Shown: in pieces, positions 36,589-43,955 of the stretch | How the letters are laid out: each line of letters opens with the position of its first letter | Numbering within the stretch: position 1 is the first letter of the stretch | From: an uncultured Bacteroidales bacterium | GTDB lineage: Bacteria; Bacteroidota; Bacteroidia; Bacteroidales; UBA932 | Length of the DNA stretch: 63,278 nt | Reading direction: 5' to 3' | Assembly (NCBI GenBank): GCA_947302175.1 | Contig: CAMYVB010000010.1 | Coordinates: forward strand, 1-63,278 | Program-made: the position numbers and the translations under genes | The notes under the pieces: generated by a model | Told to the model about the DNA's origin: nothing | Database searches by the model: none | The model's input: only the letters and a program-made list of their open reading frames with translations

Positions 36589-37636
36589 GAATTATCTCCC
36601 AATATCCATCACGTTTGCCGTTTCTGCGAGCCAAGATGCCCTTTTCCTGAAGGGATGACGTGAGTCGCTTGACGGTCCTTTCTGATTTGCCAATCTTTTC
36701 TGCAATTTCTTTCTGGGTAGCCTTCTTGTTTCCATCAATGCACCTAAGTATAGCTTGTTCTTCCAAAGTGACACTCAAAGTGCCAATTTGGCCCTTTGAA
36801 TTATCCTCTTTGTCACTTTTGCCAGGAGTTACAAGCAAACTTCGGTTTCTGAGTTCATTGTTCTCACCAAGTAGGAGATTCCGGAAGAATAGCTCCAAAT
36901 ATATCCCGTTTGCAGAGATAGCCTTGGGGTAGTTGTTATAGTTTGCGCGGACAAGTGCATTTCTGAAATACCAGGAATGCTCTTTGAACATATCATTTTT
37001 GACGCCAAAGCCAAATGACTGGAGGTATTTCATGGTAAATACGGCCGTCGTACGCGTATTGCCTTCGCCAAAGGGATGTATCTGCCAAATTCCGGAAATG
37101 AACGCGGCAATCCGCCTGATGGCGTCATCTGTACTCATAGAGGCATAATTCACCTTTTTCTCCTCTGAAAAATCATATTTCAGAGTTTCTGTAATCATTG
37201 GAGCACTTGCGTAAAGCACTGTGTCACCCCCCAGAACCCATTCTCTCTTGGTGATATCATAGTCACGAAACTCCCCGGCGTGGGAGAATACTCCATGGAA
37301 GAGGTGACGATGAATACGTGCAAGGTATTCAGGAGTGAAGGAGAACGATTTCTCAGTCAGAAGCTCTTCAATGCGGGCCGATACCTTGTCTGCCTCTTCT
37401 GTCCTCTCATTATCGGCTTCAGTCCGAGCCTTCTTGGACTTGTAGTACTCATCGATAAGGTCTTTGACATCGTCGATGGTGATGTCGCCTTCGATGTGCT
37501 TTTTTGCGGTTTCTATGAGGTACTTAGAGGGTTTTAGGCCATCTACGTCCTGAAGGCCTATCGCTGTCTGCCAAGCAGCTGCCTTTTCGCTACGCCCTGG
37601 CTCACCGCCTCTAATATATTCGTCAAATTCACTCAT
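36572..37636 (-). CDS. Fic family protein with VbhA-like N-terminal inhibitory domain and C-terminal winged helix
   Basis: 354 aa. The Fic core (about 100-250) has the active-site loop HPFGEGNTRTT (about 186-196) for nucleotidyl transfer to hydroxyl side chains of target proteins; the second glycine of the canonical GNGR reads Thr. Residues about 15-65 (WQTAIGLQDVDGL, then KHIEGDITIDDVKDLIDEYY) resemble the VbhA antitoxin that blocks Fic activity, here fused to the enzyme; the inhibitory Ser-xxx-Glu-Gly aligns as Leu-xxx-Asp-Gly. The C-terminus (about 290-354) is a winged helix (TQKEIAEKIGKSERTVKRL). AT-rich relative to neighbours, suggesting transfer. Monocistronic. Confidence 0.85.
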   Translation of the reverse strand: MSEFDEYIRGGEPGRSEKAAAWQTAIGLQDVDGLKPSKYLIETAKKHIEGDITIDDVKDLIDEYYKSKKARTEADNERTEEADKVSARIEELLTEKSFSFTPEYLARIHRHLFHGVFSHAGEFRDYDITKREWVLGGDTVLYASAPMITETLKYDFSEEKKVNYASMSTDDAIRRIAAFISGIWQIHPFGEGNTRTTAVFTMKYLQSFGFGVKNDMFKEHSWYFRNALVRANYNNYPKAISANGIYLELFFRNLLLGENNELRNRSLLVTPGKSDKEDNSKGQIGTLSVTLEEQAILRCIDGNKKATQKEIAEKIGKSERTVKRLTSSLQEKGILARRNGKRDGYWEIILNPKR

Positions 37637-37682
37637 AACGCAATTTACTCAAAATCTCGATAATTTCCAAATGCAAAACGAA

Positions 37683-37710
37683 AACGGCAGGACTTTAGGG
37701 TCCTGCCGTT
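37683..37710 (-). terminator. Terminator after cydB
   Basis: Perfect 11-bp stem (AACGGCAGGAC at 37683-37693 and its complement at 37700-37710) with a 6-nt loop; on the minus strand it is followed by TTTTCGTTTT. Confidence 0.88.
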
Positions 37711-37727
37711 CAACTAGTTTGCAGTGA

Positions 37728-38867
37728 TTAGTACTTGTGCTGTTCGCCTTCGATCTCTTCCCGGGTAATCTTCTTTTTGTCCATGGCATGCCAGGCATAG
37801 GCGATGTAGGCCAGGACAAAGGGGATAAGGAGGGATACGCAGGACATCACCATCAATGTGAAATAACTTGAGGAGCTGTTGCGAATGGTGAGCGAGCTTT
37901 GGAGGTCGGTGCATGAAGGGTAGTATGCGGTCCCGTTGAAGCCCGCAAGGAAGAACACGGACATCACGACCAGCACCGTTCCGGGCATTGCGAACCATAT
38001 GCCCTTGCGCGAACCGGTGAAAGCGCCCTTCCAGATTGATACCAGCACCAGCACCACGCCCGCGAGCAGCATCACCGCCACTGCGGGCATCTGAATGAGG
38101 TTGTGCCAGTATTTGTTAGGTTCCATGAAAAGGCTGCCATCTTCTGCGACTGCATAGCCCTGGCGCAGCAAAAGGAGTACGGCCCAGGACAAGAAGCACA
38201 CCAGGAAGGGAACGCAGCATATTTTCACCGTGCGGTGCATCTTTGCAACGATTTCCTTGTCGTCCACATTGTTCATTACATACAGGGCGCCGAGGATGAC
38301 GGTGAGGAATACCAGAGTGACGCCCAGCAGCACTGCGTGGCACTGGCAAAGGGCCTCGAGCCCGTGCCAGTTGTTGCCCCAAACGCTGATTACGGGAGCC
38401 GACTTGTCCAGCAGCGCCAGTTTGTTAACGCTGAAGTCTGACCCGGTGAAGAATGTTCCAACCGCAGTTCCGACAAGGAAGGGGGCAAGGACGCCATTGC
38501 ACATAAGAGCAATACGGAATCCCTTGACTCCCAGTAGATTGCCTTTCTTGTTCTGGAACTCGTATGCCACAGCCTGAAAGACGAATGTGACAAGAAGCAG
38601 TACCCACACCCAGTAGGCGCCGCCGAAGCTGGTGCTGTAGAAGAGAGGGAAGGAGGCGAAGAAAGCGCCGCCGAAAGTGACCAGCGTTGTAAAGGTGAGC
38701 TCCCACTTGCGGCCGGTCGAATTGAGTATCATGCGTTTCTGCACGTCGCTGAGGGACTTGTTACCAAGGTGCAGGTTTGCGCCCTGAACAAACATAAGCG
38801 CCACGAGAAGGCCGCCCAGCAGGGCGACAAGGCACCACCAATAGTTTTGTAGAAATTCGTAGCTCAT
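37728..38867 (-). CDS. cydB: Cytochrome bd oxidase subunit II
   Basis: Second subunit of the quinol oxidase that reduces O2 at low oxygen tension, giving respiratory and oxygen-scavenging capacity to otherwise anaerobic Bacteroidales. 379 aa, about eight to nine membrane helices, with an N-terminal WWCLVALLGGLLV, the conserved GRKWELTF segment (about 52-59) and the ending MDKKKITREEI. Starts 3 nt after cydA and ends at a strong terminator. Confidence 0.95.
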   Translation of the reverse strand: MSYEFLQNYWWCLVALLGGLLVALMFVQGANLHLGNKSLSDVQKRMILNSTGRKWELTFTTLVTFGGAFFASFPLFYSTSFGGAYWVWVLLLVTFVFQAVAYEFQNKKGNLLGVKGFRIALMCNGVLAPFLVGTAVGTFFTGSDFSVNKLALLDKSAPVISVWGNNWHGLEALCQCHAVLLGVTLVFLTVILGALYVMNNVDDKEIVAKMHRTVKICCVPFLVCFLSWAVLLLLRQGYAVAEDGSLFMEPNKYWHNLIQMPAVAVMLLAGVVLVLVSIWKGAFTGSRKGIWFAMPGTVLVVMSVFFLAGFNGTAYYPSCTDLQSSLTIRNSSSSYFTLMVMSCVSLLIPFVLAYIAYAWHAMDKKKITREEIEGEQHKY

Positions 38868-38870
38868 GGC

Positions 38871-40358
38871 CTATGCTTCTATTGATTCAACTTCAGGACC
38901 TTTCTTAATGGCGCGGATCATAATCCTTATCTCGATTGCGAGGAAAAGGGCGAAGACGGCAAGGAACACGAAGAACGTCGTCTTCACGGCACCCGCACCA
39001 AGGCTGGAAATCGCCACGTTGACGGGCAGCAGTCCCTGTATGGTCCAGGGCTGACGGCCCACCTCGGCAACTATCCATCCGCACTGGCCGCATATATAAG
39101 CAAGCGGTATGCAAATAATTGCGGCCCGAAGCAGCCAGTTGCACTTACCCAGTTTGTCTTTCCATACGCAGTAAGCGCAAAGAAGAAGCACCAGCGCCAC
39201 CAGCATACCTATACCTATCATAAGGCGGAATGCCCAGAATACGACGCCGACAGGAGGGATGACGTCCTCAGGCTTCTCCAGATGGCCATATCCCATATAC
39301 TGGACGTTGTCGTTAAGAACTGCGAGCGCCTCGGCTTTAGCCTCCGGGTCCTCGGTCCCCCTGTACACCGCCAGGGCGGCGAGCGCCTCGCGTCCCATTG
39401 CCATCTTATCGGCAACGGAAGGAATCACGTTTCCTTCGTTGTCGGTATAACCGTTGATGATATCGTTGATGCCGGGCACAAAACCGTTGGGGTCGTGCGT
39501 GGCAAGGATGGAAAGCATCTTGGGCACCTTTATGCCGGGGACAATGGTAAAGGCAGCGCCTCTTCCGCCATCTTCAAGTCCCTCAGCGGCAGCAAGTTTC
39601 ATGGGCTGGAATTCTGCCGCGTGAACGCCGGAGGAGTCGCCCGTAAGCATAACGCACGCACTGCCGAGAAGACCTACGAGAGCGCCGATCAGCATGCTCT
39701 TTTTGGCGAATTCTTTTTCGCGGCCCTTAAGGAGATACCACGCGCTCACGCCCGTGACAAAGATGCCGCCGGTGACCCAGCCGCTCGTTACGGCGTGGCA
39801 GAATTTGGAGACTGCCACAGGGTTGGTAATCACTTCCCAGAAAGCGGCAGCCGACGCCATTTCACTGCGCACGGTGTCGGGGTTGAAGGTTGTTCCTACG
39901 GGATTCTGCATCCAGCCGTTGGCCACCAGTATCCAGTAGGCCGATATAGTGGCGCCAATGCCGGTAAGCCACGTGGATGCAAGGTGGAACTTTTTGGACA
40001 CTTTGTTCCAGCCGAAGAACATCACGGCGAAGAAAGTGGCTTCCATGAAGAAGGCGAGGATGCCCTCGATGGCGAGCGGCGCGCCGAACATGTCTCCCAC
40101 GAACCAGGAGTAATTGCTCCAGTTCGTTCCGAACTCGAATTCAAGGATGATACCCGTGGCGATGCCCACGGCAAAGTTGATGGCGAAGAGCTTTATCCAG
40201 AACTGTGCTGCTTTTTTCCAGAATTCGTCCTTCTTCACCACGTAGAGGGTTTCCATAACCGCCATCACGAGGGCAAGGCCCAGCGTGAGCGGCACGAACA
40301 GCCAGTGATAGGCTGCAGTCATTGCGAATTGGATTCGCGACCAAATCACTACGTCCAT
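38871..40358 (-). CDS. cydA: Cytochrome bd oxidase subunit I
   Basis: 495 aa. Carries the heme ligands and quinol site: His18 in TAAYHWLF, the conserved FGTNW (about 76), His in SKFCHAVTSGW (about 187) and the MIGIGM region (about 388) near the heme b558 methionine, followed by EVGRQPW (about 440) that is diagnostic for CydA. The Q-loop is of the short type common in Bacteroidetes. Middle gene of the DUF4492-cydA-cydB operon with 3-nt gaps on both sides. Confidence 0.96.
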   Translation of the reverse strand: MDVVIWSRIQFAMTAAYHWLFVPLTLGLALVMAVMETLYVVKKDEFWKKAAQFWIKLFAINFAVGIATGIILEFEFGTNWSNYSWFVGDMFGAPLAIEGILAFFMEATFFAVMFFGWNKVSKKFHLASTWLTGIGATISAYWILVANGWMQNPVGTTFNPDTVRSEMASAAAFWEVITNPVAVSKFCHAVTSGWVTGGIFVTGVSAWYLLKGREKEFAKKSMLIGALVGLLGSACVMLTGDSSGVHAAEFQPMKLAAAEGLEDGGRGAAFTIVPGIKVPKMLSILATHDPNGFVPGINDIINGYTDNEGNVIPSVADKMAMGREALAALAVYRGTEDPEAKAEALAVLNDNVQYMGYGHLEKPEDVIPPVGVVFWAFRLMIGIGMLVALVLLLCAYCVWKDKLGKCNWLLRAAIICIPLAYICGQCGWIVAEVGRQPWTIQGLLPVNVAISSLGAGAVKTTFFVFLAVFALFLAIEIRIMIRAIKKGPEVESIEA

Positions 40359-40361
40359 TGC

Positions 40362-40604
40362 TTATTGGGTTGAAAGGTTATAAGTATCTTGGTTATTGTG
40401 TGTTTTAGTGATGATGTCTCCGACCTGCCCACTCTTCTCCTCGTCTGTCATACCCTGCATTGCCGGCTTGAAAAAGAACACCCTGAGGATGCCGAAAAGA
40501 ATCACCAGTTTGAGCAGAATAAGCCAAACCAGAGGCTTTCCCCAGGTCATGTTGCGGAATCCGTCGCGGTAGAGGTCTATGAAAAAAGTCGCCAGTCTCT
40601 TCAT
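40362..40604 (-). CDS. DUF4492 small membrane protein of the cyd operon
   Basis: 80 aa from MKRLATFFIDLYRDGFRNMTWGKPL, with one strong membrane helix (about 28-48, LVWLILLKLVILFGILRVFFF) and a hydrophilic tail. It corresponds to the DUF4492 proteins found before cydAB in Bacteroidetes, probably an accessory or assembly subunit of the bd oxidase, analogous in position to small Cyd subunits elsewhere; that role is inferred. The frame opens 8 codons earlier, but the family begins at this Met. A TATTTTTG box (40619-40612) lies about 8 nt ahead. Confidence 0.85.
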   Translation of the reverse strand: MKRLATFFIDLYRDGFRNMTWGKPLVWLILLKLVILFGILRVFFFKPAMQGMTDEEKSGQVGDIITKTHNNQDTYNLSTQ

Positions 40605-40682
40605 ACCTTTACAAAAATAATAATTCATTTTTAGAAATCATAGTTGACGCTCATAACTAATGAGTTCTGATGGTGGCGACCA

Positions 40683-41168
40683 TCAGAACTCAGTTTTCGC
40701 ACCGTCTTCCATCTCGGCCGAAAATAAGCGGAGAGCGCTGGTGACTCTGTCGCAGGCCTGCTGCACTCCGCTTTCGCTCCAATACAACCGGAGCTTAGGA
40801 TATCTCTTGACAAGGTCCTTGCACTCGCAAAACAATGCAAAGAAGCGTCCCTGGAGCGGCCTGCAGAGTATTTCTCCCCATTCAGTATCGTCCCATTCGC
40901 TGCTGCTAAGGCAGCACTTAGCCGCCCGGGCGTATTGCAAGAAAGCATACTCTGTCCGTCCCAAATCCAGGAGCCTCAAGGCCAGCCTTTCATAGGCCTG
41001 GCTTAGCCTGAATATATCGCCGCGCTCATAGTCGCTGCGGTAGCGGATTCGGCTTTCGAGATGGTTGATGGAGTCCAGCTCGGTTTGGAGGTAAGAGCTT
41101 AATTCACTGGGGATCATTTTGACACGGCCCCTCTCGGTCCAGGCCACAAGCTGATAAGAATTTGCCAT
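40683..41168 (-). CDS. Hypothetical helical protein
   Basis: 161 aa, not recognised. Mostly helical by composition, with a TPR-like stretch (FRLSQAYERLALRLLDLG, then RTEYAFLQYARAAKCC, about 52-88). It has six cysteines and no signal peptide or membrane segment. It stands alone between the cyd operon and the PHP phosphatase gene, without a clear promoter. The whole ORF is clean, so it is probably a real gene, but the function is unknown. Confidence 0.55.
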   Translation of the reverse strand: MANSYQLVAWTERGRVKMIPSELSSYLQTELDSINHLESRIRYRSDYERGDIFRLSQAYERLALRLLDLGRTEYAFLQYARAAKCCLSSSEWDDTEWGEILCRPLQGRFFALFCECKDLVKRYPKLRLYWSESGVQQACDRVTSALRLFSAEMEDGAKTEF

Positions 41169-41428
41169 AACAAATAACGTTTTTCAATGAACTCAGCCGG
41201 CCACCGGGCCCTTCGCATCAGGGCGCAATACGCCCCGGGAGTGGACCTTCGTCCGGCTCTTCGTTCAAAAAATGTTATGGCTGAAAAATCGTTAAGTGTG
41301 CATAAGACGCGCTTGCTGTCCGCAAAGATACTCCATAAAGACGAACCCGCAAGCAAATTCTATCTTAAATGGCGAAATAATGCATCAAACATGTCGATTT
41401 ATAAAGGAATGAGTAAATTTGCATCACT
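41169..41428. other. Intergenic stretch with a -7 box but no recognisable gene
   Basis: About 260 nt between divergent genes. Short frames exist on both strands but none looks conserved. A TAAATTTG box at 41414-41421 ends 7 nt before the PHP phosphatase ATG and would give a very short leader. Confidence 0.5.
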
Positions 41429-42073
41429 ATGAAAGTAGATTGCCATTGCCATATCCTCCCCGGTCTTGATGACGGGGCGCAAACGCTGGAAGATTCGGTG
41501 TTCCTGGCCGGGAAACTGGTGGAATGGGGCTACCAGCGGGCAATCTGCACTTCCCACAGCTCTATTCTTTACAGGAATACGCCTGCAACCGTTACTGCCG
41601 CCTGTGAGAGACTCCGCGCTGAACTGGAGCGCAGGGGAATAGAACTCGATCTCGTCCCCTCGATGGAGTACCGGCTCATCCCTGAGACCTGGCCTTTAGT
41701 CAAAGAAAACAACTGGCTTTTACCGTGGGAAGGCAATCATATTCTTGTGGAACTGCCTATTCATGATCCTGAGAAGATAGGCGGTATCATGCCTGTAGCC
41801 GAGATGCGCTGGCTCATTGAGCGAGGATTTCAGCCTGTCCTGGCACATCCCGAGCGTTATCTTTACCTCCAGATGGAAGAGTATCAGGCCTTCAAGGATG
41901 CAGGAGTCCAGTTTCAGCGTAATCTTGGCACCCTTGAAGGGATGTACGGCGAGGCCGTCCGCGTAAGGGCAGAGGCCCTTGATGCCAAAGGAATGTACGA
42001 ATGGCTAGGCACCGACCTTCACAAGAAAAAGTATTCCGACTTCTTCGACGCACACATCTTCGGCAAAAAGTGA
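41429..42073 (+). CDS. CpsB/CapC-type PHP-family tyrosine phosphatase
   Basis: 214 aa. The metal-binding PHP motif DCHCHILPGLDDGAQ (residues 4-18), a second His cluster CTSHSS, the conserved Glu in VPSMEYR and the distal AHPERY fit the manganese-dependent CpsB/YwqE phosphotyrosine phosphatases. These usually control BY-kinases for capsule or exopolysaccharide export, but no such genes are nearby. The residue after the second His pair differs from the family norm (SSILYRNT rather than H-based), so activity may be altered. Four nt before the EamA gene. Confidence 0.8.
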   Translation: MKVDCHCHILPGLDDGAQTLEDSVFLAGKLVEWGYQRAICTSHSSILYRNTPATVTAACERLRAELERRGIELDLVPSMEYRLIPETWPLVKENNWLLPWEGNHILVELPIHDPEKIGGIMPVAEMRWLIERGFQPVLAHPERYLYLQMEEYQAFKDAGVQFQRNLGTLEGMYGEAVRVRAEALDAKGMYEWLGTDLHKKKYSDFFDAHIFGKK

Positions 42074-42077
42074 AATA

Positions 42078-42983
42078 ATGCAGGAAAAGAACAGCACCCT
42101 TATCGGAAACCTTGCGTGCTTTACGGCATACGCCATTTTCGGTTTCAACCTCATCAGTTGCAAGAGTATTGCCATCGACGGGAATATTACGCCGATGGCG
42201 TTGTTCTGCTTCCGCTCATTTGGTGCAACGGCGCTGTTCTGGATTTGGTCGCTCTTTACTGCGCCACGCGAACATATTGAGAGGAAAGACATCTGGAAGG
42301 TGATTATCGCCTCGTTCCTGGGTCTGTTCATGACACAGCTCTCGTTCCTTTTTGCAATCACCCAGACCACAGCCATCGATGCGTCTATAATGAACACGAT
42401 GAGCCCCATTATGACGTTTATCATATCTGCAATAGTCATTAAGGAAAGAATAACCTGGAGCGGCATTTTGGGCATTGCGCTAAGCCTGGCGGGAGTTTTT
42501 GTCTTGATACTCAATGGCGTCTCCTTGCGCTCAGGAGCAGACTCTACGTCCATCTGGGGCGTCCTGGGAATGGTCTGCAATGCGCTCTGCTTCGCTTCCT
42601 ATCTGGGCATCTTCAAACCGCTCATTCAGAAGTATTCGGTGGTGACGTTCATGAAGTGGATGTTCCTCTTTTCATCGTTGATGGCATTGCCCTTCTCTTT
42701 TGCAGCCTTCGGAGCGTCGAACCTTTCGGCCGTGCCGGTCAGCATAATCTGGCATGTGATTTATGTCGTTGTAGGCGCCACGTTTATTGCATATTTCCTT
42801 ATTCCCATAGGCCAGAAGCACCTGCGCCCGGTAGTGGTATGTATGTACACCTACGTTCAGCCGGTCATCGCAATGGTGATTGCCATGGCGATGGGGCTGG
42901 ATCATCTGACCTTGCTGAAGGTGCTGGCCACGGTGCTGGTTTTCACGGGCGTCGGCCTCGTGAACTTCGTTCCAAAGAAATAA
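42078..42983 (+). CDS. EamA/DMT-family permease
   Basis: 301 aa with ten hydrophobic helices in two EamA repeats (about 8-140 and 155-298), ending in VLVFTGVGLVNFVPKK. The DMT superfamily includes exporters of amino acids and metabolites; the substrate is not predictable. It follows the PHP phosphatase gene by 4 nt and precedes the solute-binding protein gene, though a TATCTTTG box at 42985-42992 suggests that the latter also has its own promoter. Confidence 0.85.
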   Translation: MQEKNSTLIGNLACFTAYAIFGFNLISCKSIAIDGNITPMALFCFRSFGATALFWIWSLFTAPREHIERKDIWKVIIASFLGLFMTQLSFLFAITQTTAIDASIMNTMSPIMTFIISAIVIKERITWSGILGIALSLAGVFVLILNGVSLRSGADSTSIWGVLGMVCNALCFASYLGIFKPLIQKYSVVTFMKWMFLFSSLMALPFSFAAFGASNLSAVPVSIIWHVIYVVVGATFIAYFLIPIGQKHLRPVVVCMYTYVQPVIAMVIAMAMGLDHLTLLKVLATVLVFTGVGLVNFVPKK

Positions 42984-43001
42984 CTATCTTTGCGTATGCA
43001 A

Positions 43002-43955
43002 ATGAAAAGAATAGGATTATTGGCCGTGCTGTTTGCCGCGGTGGCGGTGCAGACGGCGGCGGCCCGGCAGCCGAAAGGGGATACCCTGGTGTTCACGCCC
43101 CAGTGGATGGCGCAGGCTCAGTTCGCCGGCTATTATGTGGCCGAAGTCAAAGGCTTTTTCCAGGAGGAAGGCGTGAACGTGAAGATAGTGCACCCCTCTC
43201 CGACGCAATCGGCAGTGAACCGGCTCCGCAGTAATGAGAGCCAGGCCATCTCCCTGCAGCTCTGTCAGGCCTTGGAGATGGTGGACGCCGGATTTCCCAT
43301 GGTGAACATACTCCAGACTTCCATGAACAACGGAATGGTCATCGTGTCCGCCCGCGGCAAGGACCCCCTAACGCAGAAAGGCGCCAAGGTGGGAATCTGG
43401 AGCGTGGGTTTCGGCCAGCTGGCCATTTGCATGAGCATAAAAGAGAATCTGAATTACGATTGGGTGCGCTTCGCGCAGAATATGAACCTCTTCATCGCCG
43501 GCGCCCTGGACGCCACGCTGGCAATGAGTTACAACGAGTATTACCAGCTGCTCCAGGCTGGTCTTGAGATCAGCGAAGACAATGTGTACCGCTTCTGCGA
43601 CCACGGTTACAACGTGCAGGAAGACGGCGTCTATATGACCCGCGAGTATTATAACAAGCATAAGGAGCAGGCCGGCCGTTTCGCAAACGCCTGACGGAAG
43701 GGCTGGGAATGGGCCGCAGAGCACCATGATGAGACTCTCGACATCGTGATGGACTACGTGGAAAGGAACAACATCGCCACTAACCGCGTGATGCAGCGCC
43801 TGATGCTCGAAGAAATCCTCCGCCTCCAGGTGGACAGGGAGTCCGGGCAGAGGGAGTTCCGCCTGCGTGAGGACATGGTGCAGCAGGCAAGCCGCCTGAT
43901 GGTGGAAAACGTAATGCTGGACCGCGAGGTCAGCTATGAGGAGCTGTTGCCATGA
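43002..43955 (+). pseudogene. NMT1/THI5-like solute-binding protein gene interrupted by an in-frame TGA
   Basis: A signal peptide (MKRIGLLAVLFAAVAVQTAAA) is followed by a periplasmic binding-protein domain of the NMT1/THI5/SsuA type: DTLVFTPQWMAQAQFAGYYVA, KGFFQEEGVNV, then SQLCQALE-like and SVGFGQLA segments. After FANA a TGA (43692-43694) interrupts the frame, which then continues open as RKGWEWAAEHHDETLDIVMDYV to a TGA at 43953-43955, exactly as homologues continue. Only one base change is needed to restore it. TGA is a normal stop elsewhere in the window. The last codon overlaps the next ATG by 4 nt, showing the gene was translationally coupled to the phosphatase. No ABC permease or ATPase is nearby. 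Confidence 0.85.

Noticed and set aside
41187..41432. 81-codon plus-strand frame between the helical orphan and the PHP phosphatase gene
   Set aside because: No promoter, no conserved-looking sequence, and it runs into the start of the real phosphatase gene in another frame.
43002..43955. Reassignment of TGA to a sense codon as an explanation for the interrupted binding-protein gene
   Set aside because: TGA serves as the stop of several intact genes here (for example the macroglobulin gene), so the standard bacterial code applies.
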